Positions 7,987 to 16,208 of a DNA stretch of 64,000 nt are shown one piece after another; position 1 is the stretch's first letter, and every line of letters begins with the position of its first letter. A program made the translations under genes and the position numbers. The notes beneath the pieces are model-generated. The model saw only the letters and a list, made by a program, of their open reading frames with translations. It was not told the origin of the DNA and did not search any database. Origin of the DNA: Paractinoplanes durhamensis (lineage in GTDB: Bacteria; Actinomycetota; Actinomycetes; Mycobacteriales; Micromonosporaceae); the NCBI RefSeq assembly GCF_016862175.1, contig NZ_BOML01000043.1, positions 124,001 to 188,000 of the forward strand. Reading direction: 5' to 3'.

Positions 7987-10743
7987 TCAGGAGAATTTTG
8001 CGGCCGGTTCCAGAATCGTGGTGATCCGCTCCAGGTCGGGGTAGTGCGCGATCTCCAGCAGGCCCAGCGCCTCGTCCCGGGCCCGCGCGGCGGCCGCGGT
8101 GTCGCCGGCCCGCAGATGGCACTGGTAGAGGCCGACCAGCGGCTCGATCCGCAGTGGCCGGCGGTCGCCGAAGATCTCCAGGGCCCGGCCGAACTCGTCG
8201 ATCGCCTCGGCCACGTCGCCGGCGAGCAGCAGCATCCGGCCCAGCTCCATCCGGGCGTTGGCCTCGCCGTACGGGTTGGCCCGGCCGTGCACCTCGACCG
8301 CCTCGCGCAGCAGCCGCAACGCCTCCGGGCGGCCGCCGGGGCGATACCAGTGGTACCAGCCGATCACGCCGAGCGTGTTGGCCTCCTCGGCGGTCGCCAC
8401 GTTCGGCGGCAGCCGCTGGTAGACGGCGCGCGCCTCGGTCGCGTACGGGAACGCAGCCTCGGCCTGCTCGGCGGTGGGCACCGTGTTCACCGGGGTGATC
8501 GACATGGCATAGGCGAGCAGCCCGTGCGCCAGCCGCCCAGGGTCGTCGGTGGTCCGGCCGACCGCGATCGCCCGCTCCAGATGCGGCTGCCCCTCGGCGC
8601 CCCGGTCGAGCCGCAGCCAGGCCCGCCCGACCATGAAGTGCAGGTAGCCGATCCACCACTGGTCGCCGTCCCGCTCGGCCTCGGCCAGCGCCCGGGTGGT
8701 CAGCTCGATCGTCTCGTCCAGGTGGTACCGCACATCCTGCTGGAACTGCCCGATCGCCCACACGAACCGGCCGAGCAGGGCCGGGCGCAGCGACGCGAGG
8801 GCCACCACGTTGTCGTACTCGGTGTCCAGCCACGACAGCGCGGCCTCCCGCTCGGTGAACGCGGGCGCCGACATCTCCGGCGGCGGTTCCTCGACTCGCG
8901 GCGGCTGCCGGAACGGATAGAGGACCTTTGCCGCATTCGCGGCGGCGTAGAGGTGGTGCCACGCGAGCCGGTCGAGCGTCTCCCGCTCATCGCCGGCAAG
9001 TTCCTTGGCGTACGCCCGGAGCAGATCGTGATAGCCGAAGCGCCCCGGCCGGCTCTCCACGATCAGGTGGGCGTCGGCGAGTTGGCGCAGCAGGCGGTGG
9101 GTGTCCCGGCGGTCACCGCCGGCCACCGCGGTGGCCGCGTCGAGCGTCACGTACGGCCCGGGGTGCAGCGCGAGCCGCCGGAACAGCTCGGCCGCGTCCG
9201 GCGGCAGGTGCCGGTACGACCAGCTGAACACCGAGCGCGGGTCGCTGCGGTCACCGGCCGCTTTCCGGTCGGCCGGAGTCGTGAAGGCGTCCAGCCCCGG
9301 CTCGCCGGCCAGCTCCCCGGCGACCACGGCGAGGGGGTGCCGGGCCGCGCGCGCCCCGACCACGGCCAGCGCCAGCGGCAGCCCGCCGCAGCGGGCCACC
9401 ACCGCGTCGCGCGCCGCCGGGTCGGCGTCGGCCACGTCGGCGCCGAGCCGGGCGCGCAGGTAGTCGCGGGCGTCGTCGGCGCCGAACGCCTCCAGCCGCA
9501 GCAGGTGGGCGCCCTCGGCGACGACCAGGCCGGCCAGCTCGCTGCGGCCGGTCACCACGACCGCGCAGCCGCGGGCGCCGGGCAGCAGCGGCCGCACCTG
9601 GGCCGCGTCCCGGGCGTTGTCGAGGACCAGCAGCATCCGGCGGCCGGCCAGCACACTGCGGTAGAGCGCGACCCGCTCGTCCAGGCCCGGCGGCACCCGG
9701 TGCTCGGGCATGCCGAGCGCGGCCAGGAACGCGAACAGCACCTCCGACGGGCCGGCCGGCGCGTCCTCCGGACCGAAGCCGCGCAGGTCGGCGTAGAGCT
9801 GACCGTCCGGGTAGCGGCTCGCGGTCCGCTGCGCCCAGGCCAGGGCGAGGGTCGTCTTGCCCACCCCGCCGACGCCGGAGATCACCGCGAAGGGGGCGTC
9901 GCCGTCCTCCTCCATCAGGCGGTCCAGCTCGGTGAGCTCGGCGATCCGGCCCGCGAAAGTGCCGGCCCGGGCCGGCCCGACCGCCCCGGCGAGCACGCCG
10001 GTGCGCTGCTCCAGGATCGCCCGCTCCAGGGCGGCGAGGGCCGGCTCCGGATAGAGGCCCAGCTCCTCGCCGAGGCGGGCGTGGTGGGCGCGGAGCACAT
10101 CGAGGGCGTCGGCCGGGCGGTGCGACGCCCACAGGCCCAGCGCCAGCAGCCGCCACGCCTCGCCGCGCAGCGGTTCCGCGTCGGCCAGCTCCCGCGCCGC
10201 GCGGACGGCGTCGGCGGTGCGGCCCAGCCGCAGCAGGGCGGTCGCCGCCCGCTCCTGCGCGACGCACCGCGCCTCGTGCAGGCGGGCGATCTCGGTACGC
10301 GCCCAGTCCTCGTCGCCGAACTGCTCGTACGGGCGGCCGCGCCACCGCTCCAGGGCGGAGCGGAGCAGCTCGACCGCGTCGGCCGGCGGCAACCCGGCGG
10401 CCAGCCGGACGTCGCGTTCGAAGCTCCAGGCGTCCACCGCGTCGTCCGGCAGGCGCAGCGCGTAGCCGCCGGCCTCGGAGACCAGCGTGGTGGCCGGGCT
10501 GCGCGGCGGGCGGTCCGGTTCCAGCAGCCGGCGCAGGCGGGACACGTAGACCTGCAGGACCGATCCGGCCCGGGCCGGCGGTGCACCGTTCCACACCTGG
10601 TCGGCCAGCCGATCGACCGAGACGACCCGGCCGGCCGCCGCGACCAGCACGGCGAGGACGGCCTGCTGCCGATCGCCGCCACCGGCGACGAGCTCGCTCC
10701 CGTCTCGGACCTCCACCGGCCCGAGCACGCCCACCCGCATCAT
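7987..10743 (-). CDS. AfsR/SARP-family transcriptional regulator with BTAD, NB-ARC and TPR domains
   Basis: A 918-residue SARP of the long AfsR type. Residues 1-95 form the OmpR-like winged helix (MMRVGVLGPVEV at the start), 95-245 the bacterial transcriptional activation domain, and about 265-520 an NB-ARC ATPase with Walker A GVGGVGKTT near residue 288 and a LLVLDNA Walker B-like stretch. The remainder is TPR-like helices. Such proteins activate genes from direct heptameric repeats, with ATP binding acting as a switch. Long SARPs often control secondary metabolism, but no biosynthetic cluster is visible here; the nearest downstream genes encode the small helical protein and the giant Tox-PL protein. 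It starts 22 nt after the stop of the half-patatin gene. ATG 10743 or 10740 could be the start; neither has a clear ribosome binding site. Confidence 0.93.
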   Translation of the reverse strand: MMRVGVLGPVEVRDGSELVAGGGDRQQAVLAVLVAAAGRVVSVDRLADQVWNGAPPARAGSVLQVYVSRLRRLLEPDRPPRSPATTLVSEAGGYALRLPDDAVDAWSFERDVRLAAGLPPADAVELLRSALERWRGRPYEQFGDEDWARTEIARLHEARCVAQERAATALLRLGRTADAVRAARELADAEPLRGEAWRLLALGLWASHRPADALDVLRAHHARLGEELGLYPEPALAALERAILEQRTGVLAGAVGPARAGTFAGRIAELTELDRLMEEDGDAPFAVISGVGGVGKTTLALAWAQRTASRYPDGQLYADLRGFGPEDAPAGPSEVLFAFLAALGMPEHRVPPGLDERVALYRSVLAGRRMLLVLDNARDAAQVRPLLPGARGCAVVVTGRSELAGLVVAEGAHLLRLEAFGADDARDYLRARLGADVADADPAARDAVVARCGGLPLALAVVGARAARHPLAVVAGELAGEPGLDAFTTPADRKAAGDRSDPRSVFSWSYRHLPPDAAELFRRLALHPGPYVTLDAATAVAGGDRRDTHRLLRQLADAHLIVESRPGRFGYHDLLRAYAKELAGDERETLDRLAWHHLYAAANAAKVLYPFRQPPRVEEPPPEMSAPAFTEREAALSWLDTEYDNVVALASLRPALLGRFVWAIGQFQQDVRYHLDETIELTTRALAEAERDGDQWWIGYLHFMVGRAWLRLDRGAEGQPHLERAIAVGRTTDDPGRLAHGLLAYAMSITPVNTVPTAEQAEAAFPYATEARAVYQRLPPNVATAEEANTLGVIGWYHWYRPGGRPEALRLLREAVEVHGRANPYGEANARMELGRMLLLAGDVAEAIDEFGRALEIFGDRRPLRIEPLVGLYQCHLRAGDTAAAARARDEALGLLEIAHYPDLERITTILEPAAKFS

Positions 10744-10765
10744 CGCGGCGGAGCCTACCGCCGAA

Positions 10766-11722
10766 TCAGTACACGTTCAGGGCGCCGCCCAGCATCTGGA
10801 GGGCCGGTGCCATGCCGCCCGGCTCCAGCGCCGGGACGGTGCCGGCCGCCGCGTCGGTGACCGCCTTGCAGGGCTCCCCGGTGGCCACCTGCGTGCGCAG
10901 CTCCTGCCGCAGGTCCGCCTGCGACGCCGCGGACAGCACCCAGCCCAGCGGCGCCTCCACCCCCGGATGCTCGTTGGGCGCCACCCGGAACACCCGGCTG
11001 TTGCCGCACTGATTGGTCCCGACCCGCACCTGGCCGAGTTCCTCGCCGGGCGGCCGGCCGGACAACTCCATCAGCGCGTCCTGCAGCATGATCGGGTCGG
11101 TCTGCGCGGCGTGCGGGGCCATGTACGCGTTGATCGGCGCGATCAGCTCGGCCGGGCGCTGCGCGGCGGCCGCCGCACCACCGCGCTGGTAGTGGTTGTC
11201 CAGCACGACCAGCATCGGCACGATCAGCGGCTGGTCGCCGGCTGCGGCCCGGTTGCGCCGGGCCACCTCCGGTTCGAGGGCCCGCCAGAGGTCGAGGGCG
11301 AGCGCGATGCCGTTGTTCTCCAGGTAGCCACCGTCCACGTCGAACGTCTTGGCGGGGGTCCCGTCGCCTTTTACGGGGCAGAAGACCAGCGATCCGGTGG
11401 GGGTGATGAACGGGAACCGGGCCGACATCAGCGCCGCGGTGGAGAGTCGCAGGGTCGCGTCGGTGACCGACCGGTGCACCCACGGCACCCCCGGACCGGT
11501 CAGCGCGCCGGCCCCGTAGGACGGCTGGCCGGCCAACTGCAGCCGGGCGAGCAGGCCGGAGGCCTCGCCCATCGCGATGCTCGCCGCCCCGCCGACCAGC
11601 AGCGCCAGCAGCGGCACCCACGACTTGAGCTTCTCGGGAAGACTCGGGCGCTCGGCCATGACGGTCACCGATCTCGCGGCGGGCTGATCGGGCGCATGTT
11701 TCTCCGCCGGACGCGGCGCCAC
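10766..11722 (-). CDS. Membrane-anchored patatin-like fragment lacking the nucleophile half
   Basis: A 318-residue protein with one membrane segment (WVPLLALLVGGAASIAMG, about residues 35-52). The middle resembles the C-terminal half of patatin phospholipases: a SARFPFITP segment and DVDGGYLENNG, which matches the catalytic Asp region (DGG). The GXSXG nucleophile and the oxyanion Gly-rich motif expected upstream are absent, and the space to the methyltransferase gene is only 59 nt. It is either a 5'-truncated remnant or a non-catalytic family member. The longest frame begins at GTG 11722; ATG 11659 (MAERPSLPEK) is an equally good start. It lies 22 nt before the SARP gene, on the same strand. 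Confidence 0.65.
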   Translation of the reverse strand: MAPRPAEKHAPDQPAARSVTVMAERPSLPEKLKSWVPLLALLVGGAASIAMGEASGLLARLQLAGQPSYGAGALTGPGVPWVHRSVTDATLRLSTAALMSARFPFITPTGSLVFCPVKGDGTPAKTFDVDGGYLENNGIALALDLWRALEPEVARRNRAAAGDQPLIVPMLVVLDNHYQRGGAAAAAQRPAELIAPINAYMAPHAAQTDPIMLQDALMELSGRPPGEELGQVRVGTNQCGNSRVFRVAPNEHPGVEAPLGWVLSAASQADLRQELRTQVATGEPCKAVTDAAAGTVPALEPGGMAPALQMLGGALNVY

Positions 11723-11781
11723 TGTCCGCTCGGCGACGTGTCGGCCGATGCGGCCGGATCATCCGACCCGGTTCGATCCGA

Positions 11782-12399
11782 TCATCGGGGCCGGCGCAGC
11801 GTCAGGGACTGAAAGCGGAATCCTTTGTCGGTGATCACCGGATGGAAGTCGGCGATTTCGAACAGCGGCCGGGCGAACGCGCACAACTGCTCGTCGGACC
11901 GCCAGGAGAAGAAGCGCGGCGGGTCGTGCTGGTCGCCGTCGAGCGGCCCCTCGAACGGCGTCTCGTTGCCGTAGACCCCGACGAACACCAGACCACCGGG
12001 CCGCACGACGTCACGGATCGCGGCCAGCGCGGCCGGCAGGTCCTCGTTGGGCACGTGCAGCAGGCAGTTCATCGCGAACACCACGTCGAACGACTCCGCC
12101 GGAAAATCAAGATGCAACAGATCCTTTACGTACGCGTCGATGCCCTTGGCCCGGCACAGCTCGACCATCGCGGGGGAGAGGTCGGCCGCCACGACCGACA
12201 TGCCCTCGGCCCGGAACCAGGCGCTGTCCTGCCCGGGCCCGGCCCCCACCTCCAGCAGCCGGGACCCGGGCTCGAGCCGATCCCGGAAGGCCTGCCGCTC
12301 GGCCACCTTCCACGGCTCCTTCGACAACCCGTCGCGCCAGGCGGCATGCCCGTCGTAGGCGGTGCGCAGCGGCTCGAGAACGTCCTCGTATCGGGGCAT
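11782..12399 (-). CDS. Class I SAM-dependent methyltransferase
   Basis: A compact 205-residue Rossmann methyltransferase. Motif I is LLEVGAGPGQDS, followed by an acidic strand end (VVAADLS) that would bind the SAM ribose, then DVVFAMNCLLHV and the post-motif helix IRDVVRPGGLVFVGVYG. The acceptor is unknown; similar small actinobacterial enzymes are annotated only at family level. I chose ATG 12399 because the sequence from there (MPRYEDVLEPLRTAYD) matches the usual N-terminal helix of this family. In-frame ATG 12414 and GTG 12459 would add 5 or 20 residues. It lies between the DUF1996 gene and the half-patatin gene on the same strand. Confidence 0.85.
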   Translation of the reverse strand: MPRYEDVLEPLRTAYDGHAAWRDGLSKEPWKVAERQAFRDRLEPGSRLLEVGAGPGQDSAWFRAEGMSVVAADLSPAMVELCRAKGIDAYVKDLLHLDFPAESFDVVFAMNCLLHVPNEDLPAALAAIRDVVRPGGLVFVGVYGNETPFEGPLDGDQHDPPRFFSWRSDEQLCAFARPLFEIADFHPVITDKGFRFQSLTLRRPR

Positions 12400-12468
12400 G
12401 CCCCATCGAATCATGTACTGCCCGGGTGACGCCCGCCCGTCTAGCGCCACCCGCGCCACCCGCGCCGG

Positions 12469-14166
12469 TCAGCCGCAACGGCGGCCCGCGTTGATACAGG
12501 CGGCGATCTTCGTCATCTGCCGGTCCGAGTTGACGTTGACGAAGTCGTTGTGGTCGGAGAACGGGTTGTGGTTCTCCTCGGGGAACGAGTCCAGCGCGTA
12601 CTGGCCGCGCTCCTGGACATCCCGCGGGATCGCGTACGACACGGTGATCCGCAGCTGCGGGATGGCGACGAAACCGGCCGGGCAGGCGCCGCTCCGCGGG
12701 TCGGCGAACGCCACGTGCGAGCGGTGGTTCTCGCTGTCGATGTTCTTACCGTCCCAGCAGCCGGGGAAGTCCTGGACCCGCTGCACCCGGCGGCCGGCCG
12801 GGCAGATCGGGTACTTGTCGGCGAGCCGGTCGGCGAAACCGGAGCAGGTCCAGGTCGCCCGGGCGTTGGCCGGGCCGCGGCTGGTCGGCTTGGCGTCGCC
12901 GGTCAGCTCCCGCAGGAACTTCGGCATCGGGGTGACCTTGCCGGTCGCGTTGCCGCGGTACTCGATCAGCACCGACACCGGCCGCAGGATCTTGCCGGTG
13001 TTGTTGGGCAGCTCGAGGTTGGGCCCGGCCGGGGCGGGCAGAGCCGCCGCCGGTGGCGTCGTCTTCGCTGGGGCCACCCCGTTGAGTGCGCAGCCGGCGA
13101 GGGCGTCCAGGCCGGCCGGTGGGGTGCCGCGCCGGCCGATGGCGATGCGGATCCGGTCGATGGTGGCCGCCCGCTTGGCCTTGAGCGGGCCGAGGACCGC
13201 GTTCTCGGCGAAACCGGACCCGCCCTGGCCGGCGGCGGTGACCAGGCGCTGGTTGGCCTCGGCGATCTGCCGGTCCAGCTCGGTGAGGTTGCGGTCGACC
13301 TCGGCGGCGGCCTGGTCCGGCACCCCGCTGACCTTCCCCTTCACGTCCGGGCAGGAGACCGTCGGGGTCGCCCCGCTCGCCGCGGCCGCCGCGGCGGTGT
13401 GCCCGGCGTGCAGTCCCTCGTAGCCGATCTCGCAGTCGACGGTGGAGACCAGTCCGGACGGACGCATCCCGGCCCGGGCCATCGTGCGGCTGATCTGCTT
13501 GATCACGGCGGCCCGCTCGCCGCGCAGACCGGCCAGCACACTGTTGTTGCGGCGGGCGTCGATCCGGTCACTGCCGCCGAGCTTCGCCTGGGCCGCCCGG
13601 GTCAGCTGATCCAGCCGGGCCAGCTGCGCGGCGACCTGCGCCCGCACCGAGGCCGGCACCACCGGCAGCCGGCCCGCGACGTCCGGGCAGGACACCGTGG
13701 GTGCGGCACCGCCGGTCACCGGCCCGGCCTCGGCCCGGACCGAGCCGTCGATCCGGACGACCGGCCAGAAGTACGACGACCGATCGCCGTCGGCACAGGT
13801 GGTGTCCGACGACGCGAGCACGTCGTCCGGGGTGTCGGCGGTGATCGCCAGGTTGCCGACGAAGTCGTGCACATGCTCGGCGCCGTTCTTGATGCCGGGC
13901 TGGGCGACCGGGTTGTCCGGGCTGAACTTGCCGTTGCCGTTGGTGCCGCAGTCAACCGTGAAAACCCCGGTGGCGGCGTTCCGGCCGGGCTTCGGCACGA
14001 CGACGTTGGGCGCAACCCGCCCGATCGGAACGTATTGCGCGAGGCTGGTCTGCGCCGACGCCGTGCCCCGGCCGCCGCTGGAGACGAACACGACGGTGAC
14101 CGCCCCGGTGGCCACGAGAACTCCGAGCGCGGCCCACCGGCGGACGGTGCGTGGTCTTGCGTTCAT
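12469..14166 (-). CDS. Secreted DUF1996 protein interrupted by two copies of a helical insert
   Basis: A 565-residue exported protein with an N-terminal signal or anchor helix (residues 9-29). The DUF1996 signature is present in two pieces: NGAEHVHDFVGN and DRSSYFWPVVRIDG before residue 145, and the IEYRG through NHRSHVAF and ENHNPFSDHNDF part after residue 390. Between them lie two related modules (about 155-265 and 270-360), each starting TVSCPDVxG, with Ala/Gln/Arg-rich helices and a second Cys near the end (TVDCEIGYEG, LAGCALNG). DUF1996 proteins are secreted and of unknown reaction. GGAAGG is well placed before ATG 14166. It stands alone, with a repeat-bearing region upstream. Confidence 0.85.
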   Translation of the reverse strand: MNARPRTVRRWAALGVLVATGAVTVVFVSSGGRGTASAQTSLAQYVPIGRVAPNVVVPKPGRNAATGVFTVDCGTNGNGKFSPDNPVAQPGIKNGAEHVHDFVGNLAITADTPDDVLASSDTTCADGDRSSYFWPVVRIDGSVRAEAGPVTGGAAPTVSCPDVAGRLPVVPASVRAQVAAQLARLDQLTRAAQAKLGGSDRIDARRNNSVLAGLRGERAAVIKQISRTMARAGMRPSGLVSTVDCEIGYEGLHAGHTAAAAAASGATPTVSCPDVKGKVSGVPDQAAAEVDRNLTELDRQIAEANQRLVTAAGQGGSGFAENAVLGPLKAKRAATIDRIRIAIGRRGTPPAGLDALAGCALNGVAPAKTTPPAAALPAPAGPNLELPNNTGKILRPVSVLIEYRGNATGKVTPMPKFLRELTGDAKPTSRGPANARATWTCSGFADRLADKYPICPAGRRVQRVQDFPGCWDGKNIDSENHRSHVAFADPRSGACPAGFVAIPQLRITVSYAIPRDVQERGQYALDSFPEENHNPFSDHNDFVNVNSDRQMTKIAACINAGRRCG

Positions 14167-14318
14167 CCGGATCCCTTCCTACGTGCAGCACCCGGGCGTG
14201 GGGGCTGCCGGCAGGCGGGGATACGGCGGCCGGATCGACGCCGATGAGGCTCGGACCATCACGTCACCGGTCCGTAAGACCTGGTCGTAATGGGTTTGTA
14301 AGACCTGGCCCTCGCGCC

Positions 14319-14403
14319 GGGCCGGTTGTCGCGTCGGGCCGGTTGTCGCGTCGGGTCGGTTGTCGCGTCGGGTCGGTTGTCGCGCTGGGTCGGTTGTCGC
14401 GTC
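14319..14403. repeat. Five tandem copies of a 17-bp unit
   Basis: The unit gggYcggttgtcgcgtc repeats five times without gaps (units start at 14319, 14336, 14353, 14370 and 14387). Only a C/T change at position 4 and a tc/ct swap in one copy vary. It lies in the 283-bp interval between the SDR stop (14450) and the DUF1996 start (14166), with no gene in it. A partial sixth copy (gggccgg) follows. Confidence 0.9.
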
Positions 14404-14449
14404 GGGCCGGCCGGCCCGGCGAGCGTGGGCCGGCCGGGGCGGCCTGTGC

Positions 14450-15199
14450 TCAGGTGCGGGGGCGCAGGCGCAGGCCCTGCATGCCGCCGTCGACGGCCAG
14501 GGACGTGCCGGTGGTGGCCGCGGCAAGCGGGCTGGCCAGGTAGGCGATGGCCGCGGCCACCTCATCCGCGCTGACCAGGCGGCCGGTCGGCTGGCGGGCC
14601 GCCAGGGCGGCCCGCTCGGCGTCGGGGTCGTCGGCCTTGGCGAGCAGCCGGCCGATCCACGGGGTGTCGGCGGTGCCGGGGTTCACGCAGTTGACCCGGA
14701 CGCCCTCGCGGAGGTGGTCGGCGGCCATCGCGAGGGTCAGCGACAGCACCGCGCCCTTGGTCGCCGAATACAGCGCCCGCTGCGGCAGCCCGGCGGTGGC
14801 CGCGATCGACGACACGTTGACGACCGCCGCGTGCGACGACCGGCGCAGGTAGGGGAGGGCGGCCCGGGTCGTGCGGACCATGCCCTGCACATTCACGTCG
14901 AAGACCCGCGCCCACTCGGCGTCGTCGTTGTCCTCGACCGTGCCCTGCGCCCCGATCCCGGCGTTGTTGATCACCAAGTCGATGCCGCCCAGCGCCTCGG
15001 CGGCCGCATCCACCGCGGCCCGGATCGACCGGTCGTCGGTGACGTCGGCGAGGAAGCCGGTCAGCGGCTGCTCCACCTTCGGATTGAGGTCGAGGCAGGC
15101 GACCCGCGCACCGCGCGCGGCGAGCAGCCCCGCGGTGGCGAGCCCGATCCCGGACGCACCCCCGGTGACGATCGCGGTGAGGCCGTCGAATTCGCTCAT
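14450..15199 (-). CDS. SDR oxidoreductase, probable 2-keto-3-deoxy-(deoxy)aldonate dehydrogenase
   Basis: A 249-residue classical short-chain dehydrogenase: TGGASGIG nucleotide motif near residue 12, NNAG, catalytic Ser in VNVSS and YSATK as the Tyr/Lys pair. An acidic residue after the second strand (CLDLN) favours NAD. The end (QPTGRLVSADEVAAAIAYLA, then TTGTSLAVDGG) closely resembles 2-keto-3-deoxy-L-fuconate dehydrogenases. Context supports oxidation of a 2-keto-3-deoxy acid to the 2,4-diketo acid split by the FAH protein at 16208. ATG 15199 is chosen over an upstream extension because AGGAGA sits 5 nt before it. It begins one base after the zinc dehydrogenase stop and is last in the IclR-led operon. 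Confidence 0.87.
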   Translation of the reverse strand: MSEFDGLTAIVTGGASGIGLATAGLLAARGARVACLDLNPKVEQPLTGFLADVTDDRSIRAAVDAAAEALGGIDLVINNAGIGAQGTVEDNDDAEWARVFDVNVQGMVRTTRAALPYLRRSSHAAVVNVSSIAATAGLPQRALYSATKGAVLSLTLAMAADHLREGVRVNCVNPGTADTPWIGRLLAKADDPDAERAALAARQPTGRLVSADEVAAAIAYLASPLAAATTGTSLAVDGGMQGLRLRPRT

Positions 15200-15200
15200 C

Positions 15201-16208
15201 TCATCTCCTGGGGTCCGCGTGGATCTTCGGCCCGGCGCCGGGCGGGCGCCGGCCGGCAAACACATCGACGATCTCGTCGAGACTCACGGTGGCGGCGACC
15301 AGCGGACGCGGGTCGACCGAGCCGTCCGCATACGCCTCGATGGCCCCGGCCAGCCCGGCCGACGCGCCGAGGATGCCGACCGCGGTGACGTCCTTCAGCA
15401 CCAGATCCCGGGTGTCGATCAGGCTGGGTGGCACGGACAGCCCGATGTAGACGACCCGGCGGCCCGGCTCGACCCGCTCGAGCGCGAACGGCGGCATCTC
15501 GGCGCCGGTCGACGCGTCCACCACCCCGTCCCACGGCTGGTCGGGCAGCGTCTCCCTGGTCCAGGCCTGGGTGAAGCCCAGCGATCTCGGCAGCGCCAGA
15601 TCCTCCGGGCCCCGGCCGATCAGATGCACCTCGGCCCCGCGGGCCCGGGCGAACATCGCGACCAGCAGCCCGATCGTCCCGGTGCCCAGCACCAGCAGCC
15701 GCTCCCCGGCGGTCAGCCCGGCCGCCTCGACGCTGCGCAGCGCGTTGCCGCCCGGCTCGACCATCGCGCCGAGTGTCGCGTCCACCGCGTCGGGCAGCGC
15801 GTGCAGGTAGCCGGCCGGCACCGCGACCCGCTCGGCGAGCGCCCCGGGCAGACCGTCCCGGATGCCCAGCTCGAACCGTTGCTCGCAGACCCAGTGCCGG
15901 CCCTGCAGGCAGCGGCGGCAGTGTCCGCAACCGATCATCGTGTCGCCGGTGACCCGCCGCCCGGCCCAGCTCTCGTCGACCCCGGCGCCGACCGCGGTGA
16001 CCGTGCCGCACCACTCGTGCCCGGGCCGCAGCGGGTAGGACGACGCCCCGGTGTGCAGGTAGCTCATCTCGCCGCTGAACAGCTCCATGTCGGTGCCGCA
16101 CACGCCGACCCGCTCGACGTCGACCACCACCTGGCCGGCCGCGGGCTCGGGCGCCGGAACGTCGAGCACCTCGGCCTTGCCCGGACCGGTGAGGACGACG
16201 GCGCGCAT
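15201..16208 (-). CDS. Zinc-dependent sugar/polyol dehydrogenase (MDR family)
   Basis: A 335-residue medium-chain dehydrogenase. Catalytic zinc ligands are in GVCGTD and GHEWCG; the structural zinc loop has four cysteines (CGHCRRCLQGRHWVC). The Rossmann motif is LVLGTGTIGLL and the following HLIGRG segment suggests use of NADP or NAD without a clear preference. In this locus it most likely oxidises a sugar or sugar acid, possibly the first step from free sugar to lactone; the exact substrate is not determinable. ATG 16208 overlaps the FAH stop by one base (TGATG), so translation is coupled. The C-terminus (KIHADPRR) ends one base before the SDR start. Confidence 0.87.
   Translation of the reverse strand: MRAVVLTGPGKAEVLDVPAPEPAAGQVVVDVERVGVCGTDMELFSGEMSYLHTGASSYPLRPGHEWCGTVTAVGAGVDESWAGRRVTGDTMIGCGHCRRCLQGRHWVCEQRFELGIRDGLPGALAERVAVPAGYLHALPDAVDATLGAMVEPGGNALRSVEAAGLTAGERLLVLGTGTIGLLVAMFARARGAEVHLIGRGPEDLALPRSLGFTQAWTRETLPDQPWDGVVDASTGAEMPPFALERVEPGRRVVYIGLSVPPSLIDTRDLVLKDVTAVGILGASAGLAGAIEAYADGSVDPRPLVAATVSLDEIVDVFAGRRPPGAGPKIHADPRR

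Noticed and set aside
14319..14403. CRISPR-like array
   Set aside because: Units are contiguous 17-bp repeats without spacers and no cas genes are nearby.
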